A DNA stretch of 64,000 nt from Sutcliffiella sp. FSL R7-0096 (GTDB lineage: Bacteria > Bacillota > Bacilli > Bacillales > Bacillaceae_I), in NCBI RefSeq assembly GCF_038595065.1, contig NZ_CP152003.1, positions 1,282,001-1,346,000 on the forward strand, given 5' to 3'. Below the pieces are notes generated by a model. It saw only the letters and a program-made list of their open reading frames with translations, ran no database searches and was not told the DNA's origin. Position numbers and translations under genes: made by a program. Below, piece by piece: positions 24,510 through 32,063 of this stretch (position 1 is the first letter of the stretch; each line of letters starts with the position of its first letter).

Positions 24510-24538
24510 ATTATACAACGGTCGGTAGGTTAAATCAA
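24510..24538 (-). promoter_or_regulatory. TetR-SMR operon promoter with operator 2 in the spacer
   Basis: On the minus strand TTGATT, exactly 17 bases, TATAAT. The spacer is filled by a diverged second operator, ACCTACCG-AC-CGTTGT (24516-24531), so repressor binding would block RNA polymerase at both sites. Confidence 0.75.
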
Positions 24539-24548
24539 ATATTTCTGG

Positions 24549-24573
24549 GTTTTATATTTGACCAATGGGGTAT
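24549..24573 (+). promoter_or_regulatory. Sigma-B-type promoter
   Basis: GTTTTA at 24549-24554, 13-base spacer, GGGTAT at 24568-24573: close fit to the sigma-B consensus GTTTAA-N12-14-GGGTAT. The first start codon is 32 bases downstream. Confidence 0.7.
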
Positions 24574-24604
24574 TTAAACGTTAAGAGATGAGGGAGGAAT
24601 TGAT

Positions 24605-24763
24605 GTGAAAAAACGGTTGAAAGCTAAGTTGGAAAAGAGGCAAGCTCTTTTTAAATCACAATCTGAGCACCGTGCGATTGGACACACCAATCGATTAGTG
24701 GCCTCGCGTCAGAGAGCACAAAGCAATACACATCGACCTACACCAAAAGAACAGCAACAATAA
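24605..24763 (+). CDS. 52-residue basic protein
   Basis: GTG start at 24605 with GAGGGAGGA upstream, stop at 24763. The peptide is very basic (KKRLKAKLEKRQ at the start) and ends in a proline/glutamine tail PKEQQQ. No hydrophobic segment, so cytoplasmic, perhaps nucleic-acid binding. The stop codon overlaps the ribosome-binding site of the next gene, indicating a two-gene operon. The sigma-B-type promoter suggests stress expression. Not recognised. Confidence 0.55.
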   Translation: MKKRLKAKLEKRQALFKSQSEHRAIGHTNRLVASRQRAQSNTHRPTPKEQQQ

Positions 24764-24776
24764 GGAGGGGACTGCT

Positions 24777-25106
24777 TTGGGTGAAAATACGTTGAAAAAG
24801 AAGAATCAGAATTTGATGGAAAAGGCCAAGTATGCAGAAGAAGGATCAGGCCTGAAGAAAGATGCAAAGAGCGTCCGGAGAATTAACCGGCACATGGAGA
24901 GGGAAAAGAATCGTAAAGAGCAAAAAGCGGCACAACCTGCGTATGAAGTGTCTGTGAATGATAATACCTTCAAAGTCACAGGCGTTAATTCAGAACAGGA
25001 AGCCATTGATAAGCTTTCCAAATGGAGCGCCTTTCATAATATGGTCAATAAGATGAAGGAAAACGATGAAGAGGTAAATATTGAAGCAAAGAAAATACAG
25101 GGATAA
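24777..25106 (+). CDS. Hypothetical basic protein
   Basis: 109 residues. The N-terminal half is lysine/arginine-rich and helical (VRRINRHMEREKNRKEQK), and the C-terminal half is a short alpha/beta stretch with EVSVNDNTFKVTGVNSEQEAIDKL. TTG start at 24777 after AAGGAGGGG; the nearby GTG is out of frame and stops after four codons. Second gene behind the sigma-B-type promoter, followed by a strong terminator. Function unknown. Confidence 0.6.
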   Translation: MGENTLKKKNQNLMEKAKYAEEGSGLKKDAKSVRRINRHMEREKNRKEQKAAQPAYEVSVNDNTFKVTGVNSEQEAIDKLSKWSAFHNMVNKMKENDEEVNIEAKKIQG

Positions 25107-25140
25107 CAAAACACACCACTGAAAGATGTGGTGTGTTTTG
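25107..25140. terminator. Terminator after the 24777 gene
   Basis: CAAAACACACCAC and GTGGTGTGTTTTG arms with a seven-base loop, symmetrical, so it may also serve the convergent 25157 gene. Confidence 0.85.
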
Positions 25141-25156
25141 CTGTAATGGCAAACCA

Positions 25157-25600
25157 TCAAATACATTGGAAAGAGCGGATGCGGTTTGTATCAATTCCGA
25201 AGTACACCCATGTAAAGAAGAACCATCGATAACCAGCGACCGATCTTCTTCCGATAAAAGTGGGATAGAACCAGAATTGTTCCCCACTATTTAACCTAAC
25301 CCATGTATAGCGGTACAAGCAACCGTAAAATGCTCCGGGATCCACCGCGAATACTGTCGGTCCACCTGGTGCCCCTAAACTTGCTGCTGTTTGAGGTGGC
25401 GGGCTGGAAGGTGGTGGTCCTGGTGGTGGCCCACCTCCCGGCCCTCCTCCAGGAGGTCCTCCACCCGGTGGTCCGAAGCCAGGTCCTCCAGGGGGCCCAA
25501 AACCAGGAGGTCCACCAGATGGTGGTCCAAAGCCAGGACCTTGACCACCACCGGGAGGCGGCCCAAATGGAGGGAAACTAAGTTGACGATAAGAATACAT
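25157..25600 (-). CDS. Proline/glycine-rich protein with conserved aromatic C-terminal domain
   Basis: 147 residues in two parts. Residues 10-70 are a collagen-like PPGFGPPGG repeat region without other structure. Residues 85-147 form a compact aromatic domain, FYGCLYRYTWVRLNSGEQFW and RRSVAGYRW, with two cysteines. I recall similar two-part proteins in many bacilli, sometimes mislabelled as transporters; the first part resembles spore-coat or surface spacers. ATG at 25600 follows AAGGGAGAAATCCT. Location and function are unproven. Confidence 0.65.
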   Translation of the reverse strand: MYSYRQLSFPPFGPPPGGGQGPGFGPPSGGPPGFGPPGGPGFGPPGGGPPGGGPGGGPPPGPPPSSPPPQTAASLGAPGGPTVFAVDPGAFYGCLYRYTWVRLNSGEQFWFYPTFIGRRSVAGYRWFFFTWVYFGIDTNRIRSFQCI

Positions 25601-25734
25601 AGGATTTCTCCCTTCAAGTAAGTTCCCTATACGTTATGCGTATGCCCAGGGGATGGTGAAAATAAAAAAATCTTAAGTTAACTAGGTGGATTCGAGATGA
25701 ACTTCGCGGTTTTTTTGGAGTGTTATTAATTAAA

Positions 25735-25771
25735 ATAGCAGATTCCCTGATGGAAACCTGCTACATTGAAA
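25735..25771 (-). terminator. Probable terminator of the universal stress gene
   Basis: Minus strand TAGCAGGTTTCC, loop ATCA, GGGAATCTGCTA, then TTTTAATT. Confidence 0.65.
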
Positions 25772-25778
25772 ATTTTAG

Positions 25779-26294
25779 TTATTTTGCAATTAGTACCGGA
25801 CAGTTGGCGGTGTTCGTAACTTTATCACTTACACTCCCCAAAATCAGCTTTTTCAAGCCGCCAAGGCCTCTGCTTCCAATGATGATCAAGTCGCTTTCCT
25901 GTGTATCGGCGAAATTACAGATGGTTTTTGCAGGGTCGCCTTGCATTACCTCTACAGGAGCTTCCACTCTTTCTTGAGAAAGAAGGGCATGGATTTCATT
26001 CAATGCTTGTTCTGTGTCTTCATGATCAGCTGTAGCTACATGCTGCTTTGATGGCACACGTTCTTTCACATTTTGTGTATAAATGTTCAGTCCATCGACA
26101 TTTCCCATTCCTCCTGCTGGCATTGCATCGGGTCTTGTTACAGGGATGGGAACATTAACCGAGCTTTCTTCCAATACATGTAGAATCGTGATATTGGAAT
26201 CCAACCTCTTTTTCATGTCAATCCCCATTTTAACGGCCTTTAAACTGCTATGCGAACCGTCATAGGCAATCAGTATATTCCTAAAAGGTCCCAT
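25779..26294 (-). CDS. Universal stress protein (UspA family, NhaX-like)
   Basis: 171-residue single UspA domain. ATP-binding elements are ILIAYDGSHSS at the start and the G-2x-G-9x-G(S/T) motif in GSRGLGGLKKLILGSVS near residue 141. Such proteins are induced in stress and bind ATP. There is a 30-residue insertion rich in glycine and methionine after residue 45. ATG at 26294 follows AAAGGAGTAG. A sigma-B-type promoter lies 55 bases upstream, which agrees with a general stress role. Confidence 0.9.
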   Translation of the reverse strand: MGPFRNILIAYDGSHSSLKAVKMGIDMKKRLDSNITILHVLEESSVNVPIPVTRPDAMPAGGMGNVDGLNIYTQNVKERVPSKQHVATADHEDTEQALNEIHALLSQERVEAPVEVMQGDPAKTICNFADTQESDLIIIGSRGLGGLKKLILGSVSDKVTNTANCPVLIAK

Positions 26295-26346
26295 CGTTCA
26301 TCTACTCCTTTCAACTGTTTTGTGTATGTTTATCGTTGTAATTTAA

Positions 26347-26371
26347 GTACCCTATGCAACAACTTTTAAAC
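26347..26371 (-). promoter_or_regulatory. Sigma-B-type promoter of the universal stress gene
   Basis: On the minus strand GTTTAA (perfect -35), 13-base spacer, GGGTAC (one mismatch to GGGTAT). Confidence 0.78.
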
Positions 26372-26454
26372 GCAATGAAAAGGTGAAGGAGAACAAAAAT
26401 TAACCTTAACCCCCAAAAAACAAATTTTGTAACGAAAGGAAGCGTCAGGATACC

Positions 26455-28170
26455 CTACTGGATAGCGATATGCTCATAGCGCGTAACATCAAATAAACCA
26501 GTATCCGTTATTTTTAAGGCAGGTATCACCGGAAGGCTCAAAAAGGATAATGCAACAAAAGGATGGAAGTCAGTTTGGCTTCCGATTAGATGGAGTGCAT
26601 GGTGAAGTTCTTTTAGAGAATGCATTACTTTATCAGTAGGCATACTGGCCATCAAGCCTGAAATCTGCAGAGGCAATTTGGCTGTAACTTCTCCTTTTTT
26701 CACCACAATCAGGCCGCCCTGCATGCGTTCAAGGGCTCGGACAGCCACTAACATATCTTCATCATTAGTACCTACTGTCACGATATTGTGTGAGTCGTGA
26801 GCAACTGTTGATGCGATGGCCCCATCTTTCATTTGGAAACCTTTTACTATTCCAAGGCCGACATTTCCAGTATGACGGTGTCTTTCAATGACTGCCAGTT
26901 TCAAGTGATCCTGTTCGGTGTTCGGAATAAATCGCCCCTCCTTTGTTGATACCTTTTCACATATGTGTTTGGTTACAAGGCTGTTAGGAATAATTTCGAT
27001 TATGTTGGCTGGTTCTCCAGAATCAATCTTTATATGAAGATCGTTGTTTGTTAAATGTGCTATTTTGACAGAGTCCAGAACCAAATCAGGAATTTGGAGA
27101 GGTAGGCTCTTGGAGGTGTTGCCATCTATTTTAATGCCATCTTTAAATACATTTTTAATGGTGAAACGTTCGAGTTCTTCTAAAAAAAGAAAGTCAGCAC
27201 GGTATCCGGGTGCCACCGCGCCTCTGTCCGTTAGAGAGAAGCATTCGGCTGCATTCAACGTAGCGATCTGTATGGCAAGAAGCGGATCGAGACCTTCTTT
27301 GATTGCAATTCGAATATTGTGGTCGATGCTCCCCTCATTCACAAGGTCATCTAGATGCTTGTCATCTGTGCAGAAGAGAAAACGACGTGCGTTTCGTTCG
27401 TTTACCAGAGGAAGCAACGCTTTGACATCTTTGGCAACAGATCCTTCCCGCATCATCACATACATCCCCCGTTTGATTCGTTCTTTTGCTTCTTGGGCGG
27501 TAACGCATTCATGGTCTGTTTTTATGTGGGCAGATGCATAGATGTTCAATTCTTCTGCGACTAATCCTGCTCCATGGCCATCTATCCGCTTCTTATGTTG
27601 AATAGCCTGCGAAAGCTTTGCTAGCATGGCCTCATCTCTTTCGCGAACTGCAGGGAAATCCATCACTTCGGCCAGTCCTATGACTCTATCGTGTTTATAA
27701 AAAGGTTCTAAATCAGTTGCCTGTATGCTTGCTCCATTATGCTCAAAGGGAGTTGCAGGTACACAGGAAGGGAGCATGAAATATACATCCACAAGTACAT
27801 TTTCTGTAGCATCTAGCATGAATTGTATCCCTTTCGTACCGCTTACATTAGCAATCTCATGTGGGTCAGTGATGATCGTGGTAACGCCATGAGATAGGAT
27901 GACGCTAGTAAAGTAGTGTGGATGGATCATGGAAGATTCCATATGAACATGGCCGTCTATGAGGCCAGGACAAATGAAGGAACCGTCTGCATCGATTACT
28001 TGTTTTCCTTCATACTTCCCAATTCCTACAATCAGGCCATCTTTGATTGCAATGTCTTCTTCTATTATTTCTAGATTAAAGACATCTATAATTCTTCCAT
28101 TTTTGATGACGAGGTCTGCAGTTGTTTGTTTTCCTGCTGTTTTTATGATAGCTTCCAAGTTTTGAGTCAT
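26455..28170 (-). CDS. adeC: Adenine deaminase
   Basis: 571-residue amidohydrolase converting adenine to hypoxanthine in purine salvage. Metal-binding motif GLIDGHVHMESSM near residue 70, TDPHEIANVSG near 105 and FCTDDKHLDD near 275 are all present, and the C-terminal domain typical of Ade (AdeC) is full length. ATG at 28170 with GGAGGGG upstream. Single gene under the guanine-class riboswitch at 28260-28328. No clear terminator was seen after the stop codon. Confidence 0.95.
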   Translation of the reverse strand: MTQNLEAIIKTAGKQTTADLVIKNGRIIDVFNLEIIEEDIAIKDGLIVGIGKYEGKQVIDADGSFICPGLIDGHVHMESSMIHPHYFTSVILSHGVTTIITDPHEIANVSGTKGIQFMLDATENVLVDVYFMLPSCVPATPFEHNGASIQATDLEPFYKHDRVIGLAEVMDFPAVRERDEAMLAKLSQAIQHKKRIDGHGAGLVAEELNIYASAHIKTDHECVTAQEAKERIKRGMYVMMREGSVAKDVKALLPLVNERNARRFLFCTDDKHLDDLVNEGSIDHNIRIAIKEGLDPLLAIQIATLNAAECFSLTDRGAVAPGYRADFLFLEELERFTIKNVFKDGIKIDGNTSKSLPLQIPDLVLDSVKIAHLTNNDLHIKIDSGEPANIIEIIPNSLVTKHICEKVSTKEGRFIPNTEQDHLKLAVIERHRHTGNVGLGIVKGFQMKDGAIASTVAHDSHNIVTVGTNDEDMLVAVRALERMQGGLIVVKKGEVTAKLPLQISGLMASMPTDKVMHSLKELHHALHLIGSQTDFHPFVALSFLSLPVIPALKITDTGLFDVTRYEHIAIQ

Positions 28171-28193
28171 TGTTTTTCCCCTCCAAAAATGAA

Positions 28194-28223
28194 TAAAACT
28201 CCAAGCGATAACTTGGAGTTTGA
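28194..28223 (-). terminator. Riboswitch-controlled terminator in the adeC leader
   Basis: Minus strand AACTCCAAG, loop TTATCG, CTTGGAGTT, then TTATT. The 5' arm CTCCAAG is complementary to CTTGGAG in the aptamer, giving an obvious antiterminator. An additional hairpin TACCCCGCCC / GGGGTA lies between aptamer and terminator. Confidence 0.75.
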
Positions 28224-28259
28224 CAGAGAGAATTACCCCACTTTAAATTGGGCGGGGTA

Positions 28260-28328
28260 TCTCGTAGTCAAACTCTTTACGGTAGTTTGGTAGAAACTTA
28301 TGGACCATATCTCCAAGATTATACGAGT
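28260..28328 (-). promoter_or_regulatory. Guanine-class purine riboswitch aptamer (adeC)
   Basis: Blocks on the minus strand: ACTCGTATAATCTTGGAG, ATATGG, AAGTTTCTACC, ACCGTAAAG, GACTACGAG. The specifier is C (GACTA), so guanine or hypoxanthine, the product of AdeC, is the expected ligand rather than its substrate adenine. Confidence 0.93.
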
Positions 28329-28616
28329 AGTTCTATATGAGTATTTTTTGATAATTGTTCCTCATTATAGAAGGGGAAGGAATGGGAGTCAAGTACGAAT
28401 ATATTGGCGAAAAATTTCGAATATGGGTAAAGGGGTTCCCTTTTGTTGAAAAAGGGTATGTAATAGTGTTTAAGTTATAGGAATGTTATCATCAACATGT
28501 AATTTTTCTATAACTATCATAATGAATCATTTGGGGGTTTATGCACGTCACCCTAAAAAAGAAAGGTTTCATTTCGAATAACTATGAATATTTTGTTGCA
28601 CATATAGGAGGTTCTT

Positions 28617-30677
28617 ATGGCTGAAAGAGCAAGTAAGCATAAGCGGGGAGTGAGTTTCAGGGCACTGTTACTCATTGCGGGTTTATTGGCTTTAATTATT
28701 CTGTTAGGAATGCAATTATATATTAATTCAAGGGACGTCAGTGCATTGACTGATCCATTGCCACAGTCCTCTGTCATTTATGACCGTCACGGGGAAGTAG
28801 CAAGCAGGATCACTTCCAATCAAATAGAGGGGGTATCTTCCGATGAAATACCGGAAGTGCTCAAGCAGGCGGTTGTAGCGGTTGAGGACCAGCGCTTTTA
28901 TGAGCATGATGGATTTGATTTTGTAGGGACTGTGCGTGCCCTGACTACGAATGTGAAAGCAGGGGGCTATGTACAGGGTGGAAGTACCATCACTCAGCAG
29001 TTAGCGAAAAACGTCTTTTTATCACATGATAAAACATTGAAACGGAAAACGGATGAATTCTTTTTGGCAAAGAAAGTGGAAAAATCCTATTCAAAGGACC
29101 AAATTATCAGTCTTTATCTTAACCAGATCTATTTTGGGGAAGGTGCCTGGGGTATCAAGCGGGCGGCAGCAGTTTATTTTGCCAAGGAACCCAAGGACCT
29201 GACATTGGCGGAGGCTGCTACTTTGGCCGGGCTGATTAAAGCCCCGTCTGCCTTGTCTCCATTAAATAATGAAGAACGCTCGATTCAACGCAGGAACCTG
29301 GTACTTTCTTTGATGCATAACCAAGGTTTTGTCACAGCCGAAGAAGTGGAAGAGGCAAAGCAGGAAGAGATGAAGCTTGAATCAAGGCACGTAGATCCGT
29401 ATAAAGCTAAATATCCTAGCTTTACGGATTACATAATCGATGAAGCCGAAAGAATGTACGGCATCAGTGAAAGTGAGCTACTTGCGGGCGGGTACCGAGT
29501 GTACACCACATTGGAGCCGAAAGTCCAAGAAGCCCTTGAAAAAGTATATGCAGACCCAGAGAATTTTCCGACTGCGCCAACCGGAGAGGTGGCACAAAGC
29601 AGTGGCATTCTACTTGATCCGAAATCAGGAGGGATTCTCGGAATGATTGGGGGTAGGGACTATGAGTTCCGCGATTTCAACCGTGCCTCCAAATTGAAAA
29701 AACCTCCGGGTTCTACTGCCAAACCATTATTGGTGTATGCCCCTGCTCTTGAAGAGGGATATGATGTTTATGACATGTTGAATGACTCACCGACTGAATT
29801 CGGCGATTATACCCCTCAAAATCACACATTGGATTTTCGTGGAGAAGTTTCGATGTATGACGCAGTGTTGAATTCCTATAATATTCCTGCCGTATCCCTG
29901 CTTTATGAGATGGGGATCCAAAAAGGGATGGATGCAGCAAAGAAGCTATATCTCCCGGTTGATGAGAAAGAAGATAGAACATTAGGAAACATAGCCTTAG
30001 GTGGATTTTACGGAGTATCCCCTAAACATATGGCAGAAGCTTATTCGGTCTATGCCAATAATGGGGAGATCATTGAATCCCATGCAATTGTTAAAATTGA
30101 GACGGTTACAGGTCAAGAAGTAGCCTCATTTGAAGAAGAAAAAGAACGGGTCTTTTCAGAAGGCACGGTAGAAAAAATGAATTTTATGCTCAAAGAAGTA
30201 GTGGAAGAAGGCAGTGGAAAGAACGCCATCATAGAAGGGCGTGAAGTAGCCGGAAAAACTGGTTCCACCCAAACAAGTGACAATAACCATGGTGCTACAT
30301 CCAACCAATGGTTTGTTGGTTACACCCCGCAGATTGTCGGAGCATTCTGGATAGGATTCGATAAAGAGTCTTCAGAAAATGTACTCCCAATCATTTCTGG
30401 TGCCGGTAGTCCATCAGCCAAGGTGTTTCAGCAGGTTGTTAGTGAAGCGCTTGAAGGGGAACCGGTAGAATCCTTCAACCTCCCAGCAAGCCTGCAGAAA
30501 AAGAAAGACTCTGCGAAGAAGGAAGAGAAAAAGCAGGAGCAAGAACAGCAAAGAAAGAAAGAGCAAAAGAAGAAAGATGAAAAGAAAAGAGAAGAAAAAA
30601 AGAAAAAAGAAGAGAAGAAAAGAGAAGAAAAAAAGAAAGAGCGTGGCAAGAAGAAAGACCGAGATGACGATGACTAA
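28617..30677 (+). CDS. Class A penicillin-binding protein
   Basis: 686-residue bifunctional peptidoglycan synthase. A basic start and one membrane anchor (about 14-34) precede a GT51 glycosyltransferase domain with the catalytic EDQRFYEHDG (E90) and GGSTITQQLAKN. The transpeptidase domain has S366-T-A-K369, S420-Y-N and K547-T-G. A tail from about 628 to the end is almost purely K, E, R, Q and D. Size resembles B. subtilis PBP2d (PbpG). ATG with AGGAGG upstream. Exact orthologue not decided; B. subtilis has several similar PBPs. Confidence 0.92.
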   Translation: MAERASKHKRGVSFRALLLIAGLLALIILLGMQLYINSRDVSALTDPLPQSSVIYDRHGEVASRITSNQIEGVSSDEIPEVLKQAVVAVEDQRFYEHDGFDFVGTVRALTTNVKAGGYVQGGSTITQQLAKNVFLSHDKTLKRKTDEFFLAKKVEKSYSKDQIISLYLNQIYFGEGAWGIKRAAAVYFAKEPKDLTLAEAATLAGLIKAPSALSPLNNEERSIQRRNLVLSLMHNQGFVTAEEVEEAKQEEMKLESRHVDPYKAKYPSFTDYIIDEAERMYGISESELLAGGYRVYTTLEPKVQEALEKVYADPENFPTAPTGEVAQSSGILLDPKSGGILGMIGGRDYEFRDFNRASKLKKPPGSTAKPLLVYAPALEEGYDVYDMLNDSPTEFGDYTPQNHTLDFRGEVSMYDAVLNSYNIPAVSLLYEMGIQKGMDAAKKLYLPVDEKEDRTLGNIALGGFYGVSPKHMAEAYSVYANNGEIIESHAIVKIETVTGQEVASFEEEKERVFSEGTVEKMNFMLKEVVEEGSGKNAIIEGREVAGKTGSTQTSDNNHGATSNQWFVGYTPQIVGAFWIGFDKESSENVLPIISGAGSPSAKVFQQVVSEALEGEPVESFNLPASLQKKKDSAKKEEKKQEQEQQRKKEQKKKDEKKREEKKKKEEKKREEKKKERGKKKDRDDDD

Positions 30678-30683
30678 CAGTAA

Positions 30684-30719
30684 ACACCTTCCTCGATAAA
30701 TGGGGAAGGTGTTTTTTCT
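30684..30719 (+). terminator. Terminator of the PBP gene
   Basis: ACACCTTCC, loop, GGAAGGTGT and six T residues. Confidence 0.88.
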
Positions 30720-30721
30720 GT

Positions 30722-30905
30722 GACTGTTATCGTAAACTTTGTTGCTTTTTCCTATGTTTAAAACAACCGTTATATTCTTTGCTATCATGCTCTTTTCCTG
30801 GCTGTACAGTCAAGCTCCCCTGCTTATTATAGAGTGAATAAACGATAAAAAGTTCAATTGCCGACTTTTTACTAGTGTATAAAACCAATCTTTAAGAAAA
30901 GAGCC
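30722..30905. mobile_element. Family C element, copy 1 (left end decayed)
   Basis: 184 bp with ends GACTGTTATCGTAAACTTTG (decayed) and AATCTTTAAGAAAAGAGCC. The interior keeps GTGCTCTTTTCC-like ATGCTCTTTTCC and the hairpin AAAAAGT..CAATTGCC.GACTTTTTAC shared by copies at 44094, 50595 and 53757. No coding capacity. Confidence 0.7.
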
Positions 30906-30973
30906 TTATATGTTTAGATCATCCACTTTCGTGATAAAGACTATTAAACCACAAGTTTAAAGGAGAGGATTCT

Positions 30974-31780
30974 TTGACCTATCATAAGACAATGAAAAAA
31001 CTTTCGAACATGAGATTTACTAAACCAGACAAAGTATTAAGCTTATATTTACACACCGATCGCAGCCACCCCGACCAGCAAGGTGGCGAATGGAAAATAG
31101 CATTGAAGAATGGGTTCAATCGATTAGAGGAATATATAGAAGCTAGCAGTATGGAAGAGTTAAAAAGATTGCGTTCCATTCGTGAAAATGTTGAAAAGTA
31201 TGTGGAAAGCATGGATAGGAAAATGCCGAGAGGCCTAATCATCTTTGCATCTGCTGATAGCGGGCTATGGGAGACGTTTGAATTACAGGTTTCTGTACCG
31301 ACCGATTTTTATTGGGAGGAATATCCTGTACTCGATGAGCTACAAAAAATGTATCAGGCATACCCTTTAACTGGTTTTATTCTTATGCAACAGAATGAAA
31401 TTAAAATTCTTACATCGATGTTTGCCCTGATAGAAGAAAGTGAGTCGATGGAATATGATTTGGAAATCGATGACTGGAGAATGCATCAGGGTCCCTCTCA
31501 TCACAGTTCCAGTATGGGAAGTGGAGCCATTAAAACTGCGAGCCAAGTGGATCATTACGAAGATCGCATCCATGCAAATCAGAAGAGATGGGTAAAGAGC
31601 CTTGGCAGCATGCTTGATAAAAAGGCAGCGGATAAGCAGTGGGAAAAAATAATTTTAGTTGGAGACAAAGGAGAAGCAGAATTGCTTGAAGGGTATATGA
31701 ATAAAAAGGTGGATGCCATCATCCAGAAGAACCTATTAAATGAAAATGAGAACACTGTATTAGAAAAGTTATTAGCTTAA
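30974..31780 (+). CDS. VLRF1-family (aeRF1-type) protein
   Basis: 268 residues. The N-terminal part (VLSLYLHTDRSHP..WKIALKNG..RLEEYI) and the central VGDKGEAELL segment match what is annotated in Bacillus as VLRF1-family aeRF1-type release factor, related to eukaryotic Vms1/ANKZF1, which cleave peptidyl-tRNA on stalled ribosomes. A canonical GGQ loop is not present; HHSSSMGSGAIKTASQ lies where such a loop could be. TTG at 30974 follows AAGGAGAGGATTC. A role in ribosome rescue is inferred from the family only. Confidence 0.65.
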   Translation: MTYHKTMKKLSNMRFTKPDKVLSLYLHTDRSHPDQQGGEWKIALKNGFNRLEEYIEASSMEELKRLRSIRENVEKYVESMDRKMPRGLIIFASADSGLWETFELQVSVPTDFYWEEYPVLDELQKMYQAYPLTGFILMQQNEIKILTSMFALIEESESMEYDLEIDDWRMHQGPSHHSSSMGSGAIKTASQVDHYEDRIHANQKRWVKSLGSMLDKKAADKQWEKIILVGDKGEAELLEGYMNKKVDAIIQKNLLNENENTVLEKLLA

Positions 31781-31789
31781 CTTTTAGTA

Positions 31790-31818
31790 AAGCCCCCTTA
31801 AATTATTTAGGGGGCTTT
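31790..31818. terminator. Bidirectional terminator
   Basis: AAAGCCCCCTTA and TAGGGGGCTTT arms with a short AT loop, between convergent genes. Confidence 0.85.
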
Positions 31819-31835
31819 CATTATGGTCCCTTGAG

Positions 31836-32000
31836 CTAGATAACAGGATATTCCGCTTCATATATTGGTTCTGTGTAGTACGGAGGGCGCGGTCCAATTT
31901 TGGGCATCGGCCATTTATTTGGTTGGTAAACCATTTGGACTTTTGCATCCGATTGATTGATTAACAATAGTTCGACTTCAGGGTTAAATTCGTAACGCAA
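31836..32000 (-). CDS. Hypothetical small protein
   Basis: 54 residues if started at the TTG at 32000, nine bases after AAGGAGTGG. The frame is open up to a TTG at 32063 directly after the SDR stop codon, which would give 75 residues but has no good site. The C terminus is proline- and tyrosine-rich (KIGPRPPYYTEPIYEAEYP). It follows the SDR gene on the same strand. Not recognised; start uncertain. Confidence 0.45.
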   Translation of the reverse strand: MRYEFNPEVELLLINQSDAKVQMVYQPNKWPMPKIGPRPPYYTEPIYEAEYPVI

Positions 32001-32063
32001 AATAATCCACTCCTTCGCAATATTTTTTGAATGTGTGAATGGAGAAACATCTCCTTTCCACAA

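Noticed and set aside
23197-24540. Possible guanidine riboswitch for the SMR pair
   Set aside because: No ykkC-type motifs upstream; a TetR gene with operators explains regulation.
25303-25621. Alternative frames over the proline/glycine-rich gene
   Set aside because: Shadow frames of a low-complexity region; the chosen frame ends in a conserved-looking domain.
28400-28440. PurBox pair upstream of adeC
   Set aside because: TACGAATA and TTTCGAATA occur, but their spacing and flanks do not fit the double PurBox.
30414-30788. Minus-strand phenylalanine/leucine/serine-rich frames
   Set aside because: Antisense of the lysine/glutamate tail of the PBP; no translation signal.
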